A DNA stretch of 64,000 nt from Rhyzopertha dominica (lineage: Eukaryota; Arthropoda; Insecta; Coleoptera; Bostrichidae): the NCBI GenBank assembly GCA_025024175.1, contig QCXZ01000001.1, forward strand, positions 9,734,001 to 9,798,000, given 5' to 3'. The notes beneath the pieces are model-generated. The model ran no database searches and was not told the DNA's origin. It saw only the letters and a program-made list of their open reading frames with translations. Every line of letters starts with the position of its first letter. Within the stretch, counting starts at the first letter, position 1. Of this stretch, positions 45,591-57,715 are shown in pieces. The position numbers and the translations under genes were made by a program.

Positions 45591-46125
45591 CTATAATTTT
45601 TTTTAGCTTTTCTCCTATTTGAGGAACTGGTTGGTCCACAATTCCTCGCATAGTCTTTATTCACTTGGCACGTCATCAGAGATGGGTGGATAATTCAGGC
45701 CAAATGCCCGTTCTTTCATGCTAACAAAGCACCATTCTTTTCCTTATTTATAATATAAAAATTTTGTAATCTGAAGAATTAATCAAACTTCGAAAAGTTT
45801 TTCTACGGAACTATCGCGCCTACGATAACCATTCTGATCGCAGATCATTGCAAGTTTTCACTACCTTAAAGCCAGTATAGGTCAAATCAACAAAAATTAT
45901 AAAAAGGTCGAAAATTTCGAGGTTTTCTCGATTTTTGACCATTACTCCATGTAAAGGATCTACATAAATAGTTATTATTAAGCTCATGTTACTCACTGCA
46001 TTCTCTGTTAATGCTTAGCGTGTTTAAATAGATATAAAAAAATTCCATTACCAATCATTCTGATGCAAGTCTAATGTGTCTGTCATTTTTTTACAATGCT
46101 GGTAACAAGTGCTGCCTGATTATAG
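45591..46125. other. AT-rich, nothing recognised
   Basis: No coding signal. CTATTTGAGGAACTGGTTGG near 45618 may be the 3' end of LINE-F, but no tail is visible. Confidence 0.35.
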
Positions 46126-46129
46126 GTTT

Positions 46130-47750
46130 CAAAATTGTTGTTACCTTGACAAATTTATGATTAGTGTGCAAGACGTTTTTGAGAATATCGAATCATTGGA
46201 ACCAAAGCTCACCAGTGGTCCTGACGGAATACCAGCATTTTTTATTAAAAAGTGCATTTTTACTTTGTCCAAGCCTCTTCATTTGATTTTCCAATTGTCA
46301 CCGCGTCAAGGTGTATTTCCGCTTTATTGGAAGGACAGTTATCTTATACCAATTCACAAATCTGGAGACAGAGAAAATATTTCCAACTATCGAGGGGTGT
46401 GTATTCAATCTGCAATGCCAAAGTTATTTGATAAAATTATATCAATCCAGATTGGATGGGCCGTAGGACGATGTATCATACCAGAGCAACATGGCTTCTC
46501 AATGGGTCGTTCCACTGTTTCAAATCTGCTGGTTTATCAGAATGTTTTGCAGAATGCATTCGACAAAAGGTGTCAAGTGGATAGTGTGTATACTGATTTT
46601 TTGAAGGCGTTCGGTAGGGTTGGTCATGCCTTGGTGAAAGCAAAACTCTCAGCAATAGGGTTTGGGGACGGAGTAGTGTCTTGGTTGGGTAGCTTCCTGG
46701 AAGGTAGAACACAATATGTAAAGTTAAATCAATATGTTTCTAGGGGTATAGATGTGATCTCTGGAGTGCCACAGAAGTACTGTAATTTCTTAATCTTTGC
46801 GGATGATATAAAAAATTTTATGGCATGCAATTCTGTAATTGATCAGTGTAGGCTTCAGGATGATCTCAATAGTTTTTTTGAATGGACTAGGACTAATGGC
46901 CTGGTTCTGAATACAGATAGATAAGTGTTACGTGATTACGTTCTCAGGACTTTTATTTAGTATATTATTTGAGTATTCTGTTAATGGTGCATTGGTTGGT
47001 AGAGTTGAGGTCATTAGGGACCTTGGTGTTTATTTTGATAGCAAGTTGACTTTTAAGACACATTTAATGAAAATATGTTCAACGGGATATAGAAATCTTG
47101 GTTTCCTTATTAGGAATTCAGCTGATTTCTCGATAGGATCTTTTGAGACGCTCTTCTGTTCACTGATTCGTCCTGGCCTTGAATATGCTAGTGTGGTTTG
47201 GTCTCCATATTAAGATTGTGATATTGATGCGCTGGAGGAGGTGCAGAGGAGATTCTTGAAACAGTGTGGCTTCAGGCTCTTGATTGCGCGTGAAACATTT
47301 CGTTATCCAGCAGTGATGAACATTTTAAACATCCAATTACCAAAGCATAGAAGATTTGTTGCTGGGATTTCTTTTTTGTGCAGATTGATTATTGGTGCTG
47401 TTGACTGTCCAGAACTACTGTTTTGTATCGACTTGTCCACTTATCACAGATCACGCTGATTTCATTTGTTTCGTGTTGGACATCACTCCACGAACTTGTC
47501 TTTTTTTGCTTCCTTGTCACGCTTACCACGTGATTACAATTCTGTAGCGCACTTAATAGATCCCTTCCATCAGTCCTTTTTTGCTATCAGGAGGCAGCTT
47601 GTTGTTTCTTTTTTATTTGTTAATTTCTTTGATGTTCAGTTGGGATTGGATTAGAATGTATCGCATGCATCATTTTGTATACTACATACTGTATGATTTA
47701 TTCTTTTGTAAAATGGTTAACCGTTAATAAACTACTTACTTACTTACATA
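46130..47750 (+). pseudogene. LINE-G: youngest jockey-like RT, one deletion and few breaks
   Basis: An ORF2 fragment with long intact blocks. LEPKLTSGPDGIPAFFIKKC, DSYLIPIHKSGDRENISNYR, IPEQHGFSMGRSTVSNLL and VDSVYTDFLKAF (catalytic Asp present) are followed by GRTQYVKLNQYVSRGIDVIS and GVPQ. Then comes a deletion directly to FLIFADDIKNF, so the GSxLGPLLFxxFINDI segment is lost. A frameshift near 46924 leads to VIRDLGVYFDSKLTFKTHL, RPGLEYASVVWSPY, a stop, VQRRFLKQCGF and the C-terminal HSTNLSFFASLSRLPRDYN, with one more stop. It ends TTAATAAACTACTTACTTAC. Only one shift and two internal stops after the deletion mark it as the most recent LINE here. The 5' end, endonuclease and ORF1 are missing. 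Confidence 0.92.
47733..47747 (+). repeat. (ACTT)n retroposition tail of LINE-G
   Basis: About four ACTT units directly follow TTAATAA, matching the habit of jockey-like LINEs to end in a short simple repeat. Confidence 0.7.
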
Positions 47751-49227
47751 CCAAAGATCATCCATTTCCTTCAGGTAAACTTAAAGGAACGCTGTATATA
47801 ACGCACCACACTTTATCAACAGTAAAAAATACTAGAAAACTAGTAGGGTGAATGCTTTCAGCGTCCATAATGAAAGATAAATAATATATGTTCTATAGCG
47901 ACAGCAATCTATCCGAAAACATGGTATCTTATACTAAAAAACTGTTTACTTCTGAATAAAAATTAACTTCTCATGACAAACGTCTCGAATGTCCGATTTC
48001 CGAAGAGCATGTCAGAATGAAAAACATCTGAGGCTATCTCCACCTTGATTTCCTGGTATCTCGACAGTTATGCTTTTTGCATGAAGCGAAATTTCCTATT
48101 CCGCCTCTACCTACCGCAGAACGCAAAACAATGGAAGGTAACGAAAAACTCCCCAAAACCCCGCTACACACAAGGCATTTTTTCCTGACCTCCCGTCCAA
48201 TAATGCTGAGTCAAACGAGTGGACCGCGGAAACGAATTAATCAACATACCCGTTCGACTATGACGTGTCTTTCTCATCAGATTCGAAAGGAATAATTAAT
48301 TTTACAGTGCGTCCCCGTGATTCCTGATTCGATTAAGAATCGGGCCGTGAAATGGCCTACCTGGACGTCAAGACCGCTGCTCACTTTGCTGGTTTCCGCA
48401 CATCCACGAGGATTATCGCCAACAATGAGATGCGTGGTCTATTGTAAGCGGACGGGGCTTTATGAAAATATTCCTCGCATGAACGCAGGACGATTGAAAG
48501 CGCGCTTTGTTGGGATCTTAAGTGTGTAACAGATCGTGGATTTGTGTCCTTTTCGGATGTTTTGGGGGCGAGTTGAAGACAGTTCTACCTGAGGGATTGT
48601 ATGGGAGGCTGAAAAGAAAGGAAATGAGGGATGTTTGAATTTGCTTGCAATGAGGGTTTCTTTGAGCTGCTCGGAGAAGAAATTGGAATTTTGGAACGAA
48701 TGGCACAACAATGCTTGCCAACTGAATCGTTAAATTAGAATTTAAACATGGTAGTAACTGTCTAAATATAAGCATAATTAAATTTACTGATTGAGTATGT
48801 TTTATATATAGTGCAGAATAAATGTGTAAAAGTAGCGATAACGATTGCGACGTATATAGGGTAGCTCATATGTGTGAAATAATGTCAATAGCTGTATAAA
48901 GGCACAGTATAAAAATTTTTACAAACGAAAGCTCTTTAGCTATTTCTTTACCAACTGCGGTAACCTTCAATTTTTTAGGAGACAGTTATTTTTGTTTTTA
49001 ATTTTTTTAAATGTACCATACCATTTTCACGGAATAAACTCTTTAACATATAAAATTTCAATGGAGTTACGTTAAAAAATGTTTGAAAAAGCTAGCCATT
49101 TTCGTCAGCGTCCCAATTTAATAGTTAGAAGACCCAGAAGTACTTTTATTGAGGTAGATTTTTGCAGAGATGCAGATTTCTTGCAGAATTGCTGCAAATT
49201 GTTCTTAAGGTACTCTGGTTGTATATA
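47751..49227. other. Unassigned; GC island at 48070-48560
   Basis: The island has overlapping frames (48077-48295 +, 48317-48529 +, 48460-48711 -) with no recognised product. The AT-rich 48880-49227 has CACAGTATAAAAATTTTTAC at 48903, which resembles a transposon outer end, with no partner identified. Confidence 0.35.
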
Positions 49228-49515
49228 CAGTGTGTCGCATTTAAGATGAAGACACCCCCATATTTTATTAATTTAAAGGAATACAGATCTGAATTTGTGC
49301 ACTGTAATAAACGGTGACGGGTCATATTTTTTAAGATACTTAACCGAATTCTGAATTTCAAACTTAGCCTACAACGAATTGACAAATAGGGCCGATTTTC
49401 AATATTCTGTTTCGCGTTAAATATATCGACATAAGTTGTTCAGAAATTTTTTTAGTCCCGTATACCAATTTTCATGATAAATTTGCATTTTTATTTTTTC
49501 AATATTTTCTTATCT
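49228..49515 (+). repeat. Left long terminal inverted repeat
   Basis: Pairs with 50940-51225. Shared blocks include AAGATGAAGACACCCCCATA, GGAATACAGATCTGAATTT, ACGAATTGACAAATAGGGCC and CGTATACCAATTTTCATGA. Divergence between arms rises inward. Confidence 0.9.
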
Positions 49516-49765
49516 TAAAATCATTAGTTTTCTTCTTTTAATTTTATACTTAGTGTGGCATGAAAAATAATAAAATTGACAGAAGTGTCAAATACTAGTC
49601 AGTTTAAACTTTATTGCGTACATTTCTAGTTATTGTGATAGTAATCACAGAATTAGCAGTTAGTTTTTAGTTTTTTGCATTGTTTTAGTTAGTAAGTTTA
49701 AACAGCAGTCAGTTTTTAATTTATTGTGTTAGGTTCTAGTTATAATTGGTGATCAGAGAATCAAA

Positions 49766-50700
49766 ATGCTATTAACTTTATGCGAAAAAATCGAAATAAT
49801 TCGGTTGTTTTGTGATAATGTTCGTAGCAGCAGACAAGTTGCTGCAGAGTTTAACTTGAGACAACCCGAACGTGCTCCTATTACTCATGGAAAAGCAGCC
49901 GCTGTGAATGCTCTTTTTAATGAAACTGGCAGTGTTGTTAAAATTCATCAGAATGGTCAAACTCGTCGAATACACCCGCATCTTGAGGATAACGATATAT
50001 TGGCGGCAAATCGAACAAATCCACGCATGAGCCTTCGAGATAAAATTAGAAGATGCTTCATTCGTCACAAAATTAAACCGTATAAACCTAAGTTCTTGCA
50101 TATATTGAAAGAAGGTGATAATAATAAAAGATTTTCAGGACTATTGTTATGGGGCTCAAGGTAATTTTTTAAACGATAGACGATAGATAGATAGATATTG
50201 GGCCACGGAAAATCCTCACTGGGTTATAAATTGTAAAGACCAATATTCCCAGAAAGTCAATGTTTGGTGTGAGATTTTAGGAGACCAAATAATTGGTCCT
50301 TTTTTCTTTAACGAGTCATTAAATGCTGAGCGTTTAGTTAATTTTCTCGATGGGCAATTTTGGAATGCAATTGAAAATCTTCCTCTTAATGTGCGACAGC
50401 ATATGTATTTGCAACTAGATTGCGCATCTATTCATAATTCATAAGAATTGTTCATGAGTGGTTGAACTGTGGTCTCCGAGGTATCTCGATATGACTCCCC
50501 TTGATTTTTATTTTTAAGACATGTTAAAAAAGAAGGTTTATAAAACAAGACCGAGAAATTGAGATGAACTTTGTGAGAGGATAAAACAAGAATGTCAAGA
50601 AATCAGCATCCCTGAACTTAGACAAGTAGCTAGACAGAATAGAAAAAGAATTGAAAAATGTATTCGAATAGAGGGAGATCTAGTTGAGAGAGACCTAATC
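49766..50700 (+). pseudogene. IS630/DDE_3-type transposase, first catalytic region replaced
   Basis: The frame 49766-50164 holds the N-terminal DNA-binding region: EKIEIIRLFCDNVRSSRQVA (helix-turn-helix with the usual RSxRxxAxxF pattern), then a second part ending YKPKFLHILKEGD. After a shift, GNFLNDRR is followed by a short (GATA)n run at about 50173-50197 instead of the LFSDExxF block, so the first Asp is absent. YWATENPHWVINCKDQYSQK, VNVWCEILGDQIIGPFFF and LQLDCASIHNS (second Asp kept) follow, then DMTPLDFYF (third Asp kept). The C-terminal helices are split by stops. Family assignment is firm; subfamily is not. Confidence 0.87.
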
Positions 50701-50939
50701 TAATTACAGTTAATTAATTATTTTGTATTAGGAAAATAATTATTGTTTCATAATTTTTTTCTAAATTTAATCAGTTATCATAGAATAAAATAATTATCAT
50801 AAAATAAAATTCTCATTCCCTTGTGTTATTTACTTTATTGAAATATTAGAATACATAACATTAATAAATTGTCAAGTTCTTACTTTCCATAGCGCACTAG
50901 CTATAAAATTAAAAAAAGAAAACGTAATAATTTTAAAAT

Positions 50940-51225
50940 ATCAAAATATTGAAACAAATAAAATGCGAATTTTGTCATGAAAATTGGTATACGGACCTAA
51001 AAAAATATTCTGAACAACTTCTTCTAATAACTTTTTTCGATATCTTTAACGCAAAACAAGATATTGAGAATCGGCCCTATTTGTCAATTCGTAGTAGGCC
51101 GTGTTTAAAATTCAGAATCTTAAAAATATGACCCGCCACCGTTCAATACTGTGCGAAAATTCAGATCTGTATTCCTTTAAATAACTAAAATATGGGGGTG
51201 TCTTCATCTTAAATGCGACACACTG
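50940..51225 (-). repeat. Right long terminal inverted repeat
   Basis: Inverted partner of 49228-49515, ending ATGCGACACACTG before TA at 51226-51227. Confidence 0.9.
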
Positions 51226-52889
51226 TATAACGCTAGAGAGTGGCCGGAACCATAGTTATCCTTCAAGACTCAAATGATGCCGAAAATGCCGGCAAAAATA
51301 AAACAAATCGTCCTCAAGTTTTTAAATTATTTTCTTTTCTACAAGGTGTTTTATTTCCTTACCTTGCAAGTTCCATAGTTTCAATTTTTACATTTTTGAC
51401 GACTTAATTTGGAATTGTTTGCAATTAATGCACAAAGTTTAGATTTTCAAATTTTGGTGGCTTGATTTTTTAATGAAATGCTACGCTAATTTAAGAATAG
51501 TCGGATATCGTTTCCTAAAGCTCCCCCTAAACATTTATAGTGGTGAAAATTATGCCTGCTATTTTGAAGAATCCTTTTATATGATACGTGGACCTGTCGC
51601 CGAACCAAACATTATTAGGGAAGTGTTCATTTTCATTCATTCTAGTTAGTAGATTTAAATATGGTCTAAAATATTATTTTCACGACCTTTGGATATAGTA
51701 ATTATTATTAAGCTTTAGTGGCTAAATGAGTAAGCCCTGCTTTTGGGTGCCTTCTCCGGTATTTATATGGGCGGTCTAACCATTGAATATGTAATAATTA
51801 TCCTGTATATTATCTTTTATCGGAATCTGTATGTTTATGAAACATCTAGAGAATGGGCCACCGACAACTTCAGGTTGGTGACTTCTGTTGTTTACCAAAA
51901 TCCCCAGCACCATATTGCAGATGTCATCGCCTCCTGTGCTTAACAAAATAGGCATTCGGGAATTTCTGACCGCTTTTTGTCGGACAAACGTTTTGCTACC
52001 GTTAAATCTAATTTTGTGATAAAATACTTGCTGCTACATTAACTTCGGCGCAAAAAGGACCGTGCAATATCGAGTTATTATTATACCTTTACTGAATCTG
52101 ACATACACCAAGGAAGGTGTATAAAAAGGGAGAGTAATTTCGTGCTCTGTGGAACTCGTGTATTGTGTTTTCATGGATTCAACGTCGACTTATTCAGTAG
52201 TTTTTTTTTACGCACAAAAATAACGTAAGGAAATTAGATGTACATATTTTAAATATGAATTTCGATTCTGGTGTATCGGGGCAGACTACAGTCTCCCTTA
52301 TTTCTGTTGTTAATGGTAGCTTTGCACTAAGCCGTCCATGTAAGTACCCCAAAATTATTATTTCCACACTATTAAGAATGTATGGATTAGTTAAAAATCA
52401 TATTCCAAAAATAGTATCAAAGAAAAATTTTTCTATATATTCTTTACAAAATATTTGGAATTAATATTTCAAAGATAATATTAATTCACTTAACTTTGCT
52501 ATTAAAAATTTAATGGTTACAAATATTTCCGTGAACCTTATAGGTTTAGTCAAAAGTACAAAATAACCACAACCTATGACGTGGGTTGTAGGAACAACCA
52601 ACCGATTCTCTTTAAATATTAAAGGTTCATGACAATGTCGACATTTCAAGGTTGGTTTTTGGATTTTATTTCTTCTGGAAATATTATTTTTGTTTATTAA
52701 CATTTTTCAAATTAATAATGTTCTTTAGATTGTATTAATGTTGGGAGCCTATGGCGCTTATAGGCGTGACGAACTTACTCAGTTGACTGTATAGATGACC
52801 CAAAAATACCAGACGAAGATTTTGGTTACACTGAGGTATACTAAAAACGAGAAGAGTAGAGCATTCGTCTTTTAGAGGGAAGGTCTTCC
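51226..52889. other. AT-rich, nothing recognised
   Basis: Short frames (51743-51943 +, 52255-52464 +, 52461-52703 -) without recognisable domains. No repeat partners within the window. Confidence 0.4.
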
Positions 52890-53345
52890 TCTTGCGATCT
52901 TCAGTATATAAATTTGGCGATTTTTTATTAGTTACTGAAATTATAAACGTATTAACCAAGTTGTGCGCGTCCGTACTACTGAAGGTCTCACAAAAAATTG
53001 CTACATTTTTCAAATTGGAGAATCTGAAGCTTCTATACAGGGCATTCGTTTCGGGAGTCAACAGCTGCCATGCTTGTGGAAAATATTGGTGATCTGCTAT
53101 CAGTGAAAGAACTGGGAGGTTGGAAATACTGCATGATAATATTGTACCTGACTATTTCCGGTGAAGATCGACCGTAATGTCTGATTTCAAAAAGACGACG
53201 CCTCCTCACATTTTGGAGTTAATGTTTTTGTTTTACAATATATCTGGACAAGGTTGTTTCCAGGTTCATGGATAGGAAAACTATTGAATGACCTTCTAGT
53301 CGCTTGATTTAAATCCATAAAATATTTCTTATACCCAATTCACGA
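52890..53345 (+). pseudogene. IS630-type transposase fragment
   Basis: This old fragment reads FQKDDASSHFGVNVFV (about 53190, the DGAPPHF block with the second Asp), then LFPGSWIGK (about 53250, the FPGRWIGR block), then SLDLNP near 53308 (the SPDLxPLDF block). The upstream frame 52892-53089 may be the N-terminal DNA-binding part but is not diagnostic. Several frameshifts. No ends found. Confidence 0.55.
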
Positions 53346-53667
53346 AAATGATAAGGTTTAATTAATTACTGTAATTTGCGTTCTGTAAATATATGCTTAT
53401 CTTTATGGTAGTTTGTGGTTTAAGGATCAATAAATTTCAAAATCAAAATATATATTCATATTTATTAAAGAAAACTGGGGTCAAATTCGGTAGATTCAAT
53501 TTTTGTGTTATACTGTTCGAAGCTTTTGCAATTACTCATCAAGTTGCTAATAGCCTCACTTGCCATTAGTTAATCCGAAATAAGACTATTTTACGTAGTA
53601 ATAGGTAAAAATCTCACATAGGAAATTCATTAAAACAATTCATTGACTCTTTGATACATCTATTATG

Positions 53668-55104
53668 CAAAGTGTCTTTAAAAGATCTATACAAAATGCC
53701 AGGACAAATTCCCGAGACTAAAGTATGAAGACTTTTTTTTGGTCCAACAATTGATAGCTTTCGAAATACAGGGGGTTAAAATTATTATTGTTTAAACTCT
53801 TTTAATAGATAATGTACCTCAATAATAACAGAATTTACAGGAATCCAGATATGTTAACAGCTTATCTACATTTAAAGTTCTATAACTTTTTTGGGCCTCG
53901 GTATATCAAATTTCTATTTAAGAATCCTCATTCCTTGATAAGTTTCCTTCAAAAAATCTTTCCCTGGTAAATAGATAGACTAGGCTTGTGTCGTTTTACT
54001 AATCAATGTAGAGGAAATGATCAAAATTTTATTTACCGTGTTGCTCTACAAGGAAAGACATGACAAATTTGCATCATGAACACATTTATGCTGACGAGAA
54101 CCCACATGCAACATTATCAACATAAGTTTAAAATTAACGTGTGGGCATGAATTATTGACGGATTTATCATAGGTCCGGTCAAATTTTTGCCAAACTTATT
54201 TGATGAACCTCCACTAGCTATTAAGCAAAACATGCAGTTTATGCACGACCGTCCATCACCACAGTTCACCTTAAAAATCGGAAATAACTTGAATCAGAAT
54301 GGAACGGCAGAAGAAGAAATGTTCCTGTAAATTGCCCACCTCTCTCACCGGATTTGACGCCCATTGATTACCTGCTATGGTGAAAATTGAAAGAATTGGT
54401 ACATTTTAAATCAACAAACACACACAAATATAAAATTAAGTAATCATATTACGATTAGATCCAGATATGATAGATACAGTGCAGTTAAATTTTCTCAATA
54501 GAATTAATATTTGTGCACATGAAAACAGGGATCCCATTGAACATTTACTCACAGCTTTATTGCTCAATTCTTAATTTTATAAAAGTTTGCTGTTTTCGTT
54601 TGTTNTTAACGTTGTATGATATTCCTATCTTGATCTTCGCCAGTTCATTCTTACATTCTTATTATTAGCTTAATGGTGTGTAAAGTTTGGTTGTTGTTGG
54701 TAGATTAACCGCTAAACACGCTTCAAACTTCTTGCCCCAATCTCAAGCCTGGATAAAGTATGAAGCAGGGTTACAATGAACATTGATCCGCAATGAAACA
54801 TTTAAATGCGATTATCAGAAATGGCTGCTTGAAGCGACATCTGCAAGATATATCTTTTGAAGAAAACTTACCTGCGAGTAATAATTGTTAACCAGAAATT
54901 TGATATATGCAGGTACAAAAACAGTTATGGAACTTTAATTGTAGACAATGAGCTGCTTGTAGCGCTCTCTGCATCAAATTTTATGTAGATAACCTTTACA
55001 CTGTATTTCGAAAACTACCACTTTTGGACTATATTAAATTGGGCTAAATCATCATATTTTACTCTCAGAAATTAGTGTTAGACATACCTTTTAAAGGCAC
55101 CCTG
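53668..55104 (+). mobile_element. IS630-type element, decayed terminal inverted repeats
   Basis: The left end (CAAAGTGTCTTTAAAAGATC at 53668) matches the reverse of the right end (GGTATGTC-rich AAAGGCACCCTG at about 55104, followed by TA). Internal parts of the arms also pair: CAACAATTGATAGCTTTCGA and AATACAGG (about 53747-53774) with CACTGTATTTCGAAAACTAC (about 55000). Arms are at least ~110 bp with many differences. The ~1.44-kb unit encloses the transposase remnant at 53985-54575. One ambiguous base at 54605. Confidence 0.65.
53985..54575 (+). pseudogene. IS630-type transposase remnant
   Basis: Across frames it reads ADENPHATLST, KINVWAXIIDGFIIGPVKFL (expected VNVWCGIxGxxLIGPxxLP), then MQFMHDRPSPQF (equivalent to xQxDGAPPHF, with the second Asp kept in HDR), NVPVN-like sequence, PPLSPDLTPIDYLLW (about 54330-54375, third Asp kept) and a C-terminal RINICAHENRD end. 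The first catalytic block (FSDE) is worn to FTDE-like remnants or missing. The stop after LLW and several shifts disable it. It is a different subfamily from the 49.2-kb element. Confidence 0.75.
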
Positions 55105-56734
55105 TATTGATCGAGATCGCTAGAAAAGGAAGACCATGCAGAGAATGGGCAAAGGAGTCTAACGACTAAATTAAAATACAACCGAGTAGCGCAATAACGA
55201 ACAGCTAGAAGCCAGACTTTCAATTAAAAACTTATTAAGTCGGTTTTCGACTTGCCTTTATTAAAATTGATAAAAATAACGAGAGAAAGAGCCATCATCT
55301 TCCCGAGCGAGAAAGAAAGACCCGTTCTCTTAGCTTTTCATACAGACAAAACGTTTTTACTCGACATTCTCGCCTCCGTCTGCCTGCCGGTTAAACACCC
55401 ACTATTTTTGTTTTTCCACGGCTCGAGAGATTTGCCGGCGTGTTCGAGGAGCGCCTCTAAACGGCGTACGTGTCCTACACTACTATCGGAATATTTGAAG
55501 TAACGTCTCTATGGACGCACACGCTTGTTATCCTACCTGGCATTGTTTGCTCTAACGATCTCTGTTATTTTAGGACAATACGGAACGGTGTTTGTTTAGA
55601 CGATGCGTTTTGCCGTGGAATTACAGGGCACTGCCCAGTTTTTGAACTGGGTGGTCCCGCGACGTCTGTTTGAACGTGTGGTTAGTGGGGAGGACAAACA
55701 GTCTCGAGTATCGGATGATATTGAGACCACTGGATGGAAGTCTTTATTAGCTCTCGCGCGGATGCTAATTGGGGAACACTTGGGAATCTATACTTCCTTT
55801 TGGGGACTTAAAAGGATATGCCGGAGCTCATTGTCGTGTTGGTTAAAAAGAGCGTATCTGCAAAAATTGATATTTGTTGAGATAGCTACGTGAGCAACGA
55901 GCTCTATCCAATTTTGTTGATAATGAAGCGCATTTTTTCTACCGGCAGCTCGTGAAAAGGCACATAATCATATTATACAGAGTGCCCTTTAGAGTTTTGC
56001 ACGTTTAATGTGTCCTAATTCTAGTAAGATAAAAATTAAAAAATTTGCACGAAAAATGTTCTCTTTTGAGTGCTGTTATACATTATGTCATTTACAAGAA
56101 ATTACAGCGGAAAGGCAAGTGCATATGCGCAGAACAGGTCCTAAAGGGTTGAACGGACCCTCAACTCTAAAAAAAATTATGCCTTTAAAATCGCATAAAA
56201 TCAGTGTGTCCTTTTGATATTGGGAAACTCACGCTACAAAATAGATGTGCAAGGATTGTTCGCTTGACCAACTAGGGTAAGGTTTTGGATCATTTTAAAT
56301 GATTATACGTTTAATCTATGACAATTGTTATAAAAAAAGTTGTAAAATTAAATAATAATAAAAATTAAATGATTTCTCAAACATCACACGAATAATTGGT
56401 CGAGGTCATCATACTGCAATGTTACAAAAAGTATTTTAAAAGCATCAAAAATGTTTGGCACAATATTGATTGAACAGTATTATATAGTTGTAGAGACAAC
56501 CTTTACCATTTTTATAACTTGTTTGTGTTTTGTCGTTTCATGTCAAATATATGTACTTACTCAAGAAGGGGTAGTTTCAAAACCCTAATCAGTTCTAATC
56601 GAGTCTTCGAGTGAATTAGTGCGTATTTTACAAGATGTGGCGACCATGGCAAAGTGATTTTGTTGATCAATTGAATCCTAAAGAAAATCCGGAATGTGAT
56701 CGTTATGATGTGCAAGAGGATGAAAAAACTCTTA
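55105..56734. other. GC/CpG island at 55240-55690, then AT-rich
   Basis: The island starts with GAGA-like runs (CGAGAGAAAGAG, about 55270) and stays CpG-rich to about 55690; open + frames (55252-55503, 55603-55893) are not recognised. It looks promoter-like by composition only. ACAGAGTGCCCTTTAGAG at 55978 resembles another transposon end without a partner. 56008-56217 is an unassigned frame. Confidence 0.35.
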
Positions 56735-57715
56735 TTTTGTGGGTTTATAAAAAAAGAGCAGCGAGAGTAAAGGAAGCGCCCTAGCAGAGACATACAATTG
56801 ATTAGGAATTCCAAAAACAGTCATATGGTGAAATTTAGTCCGTAACAAAGAAAAAAATCGATTGGATAAGGGAGCGTTGAAGAAATTGCTTCCAATTCAA
56901 GAAGACCAATATTGAAGAGCTGTGTATAAATTTTGTGGCAAAACAGCTGTGCCAACAGTTAGCTTGTACTACAGAGATATAATTGAGAAAAATGTTTTGT
57001 CGTGCTATAGAAAAGTTTTCCTAAAATATTTAACAAAAATTGGTTTCGCTTTTCTGCGCATTAATAAAATAAACTATTTAATGGAAAATGATGTAGTGAC
57101 AAGGTGGCGACATCGTTTTCTACAAGAAATCAAACACTATCTAGAAGATAATGGATAAATTGTTTAGACACGACTTGGTTTGACACGCATGAAACAGTCC
57201 AAAAGGGATGGACTGACGGTTCTAGGAAATGTGCTTTAAATATATCACCTTCTAAAGGTAAAAGGAGTTCAATTTTGCATGCCGGAAGTAAAAAAGAAGT
57301 TGTGCCTAATGCATTACATCTAGGATGTAAACGTTAAAAAAATGTTAGCGCAAACTATTAATCTGAGATAACTACCGAAATTTTTGAGAAGTGGTTCGCA
57401 GAAAACTTAATTATTAAGTATGAAAGACATACAAAAGCGATCAGATTGCGTTCGAGTACGATTTAATTGTTCTGCGCTTACCCCTTATTATTGCATTTTA
57501 ACCCTACCGAAATGCTATGGCAAAAGGAAAGGAAAAATAAAGGAGAATGAACACTGGGGGAAAATTTAGCAATGAAACATTGACAATAATTCGAGGAAGA
57601 TTCGATTTCATAATTGCGGACGGTTGGAAAAAATCTGTACAGCACGGAATAAAGATGGAAGATGAATATTGGAAGAATATTATAGACTTAGAAAATGACT
57701 GTGACAGTCGATTTT
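56735..57715 (+). pseudogene. DDE-family T, copy 3
   Basis: This relic of the same family as 18225 and 35180 has an N-terminal part GFIKKEQRESKGSALAETYN with stops, LGIPKTVIW, NKEKNRLDKGALKKLLPIQE and FCGKTAVPTVSLYYRDIIEK (single frame 56740-57157). KIGFAFLRINKINYLMEND and RWRHRFLQEIKHYLEDN follow, then LDTTWFDTHETVQKG (Glu of LDETW changed to Thr), SPSKGKRSSILHAGSKKEVV, LHLGCKR, EKWFAENL. The MDNASYHS block is deleted. PLYYCI and NPTEMLW (about 57500) keep the Glu. C terminus ENDCDSRF-like. At least five stops and two deletions. Confidence 0.82.

Larger units (their letters stand above)
49228..51225 (+). mobile_element. IS630-type element with ~285-bp terminal inverted repeats
   Basis: This is a complete unit of about 2.0 kb. 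Its ends begin CAGTGTGTCGCATTTAAGAT and are flanked by TA (49226-49227 and 51226-51227; the flanks read TATA). The inverted repeats run about 285 bp (49228-49515 and 50940-51225), nearly identical in the outer ~70 bp and then diverged with small indels. One broken transposase lies between them. Long inverted repeats with a single DDE gene and a TA target are seen in several Tc1/mariner-superfamily groups. It is inactive here. Confidence 0.9.

Noticed and set aside
11090..45990. Similarity between 11270-11340 and 45880-45950 as a repeat family
   Set aside because: Shared words are A/T-rich (GTCAAA, AAATTT, GATTTTT) and do not stay collinear; probably low complexity.
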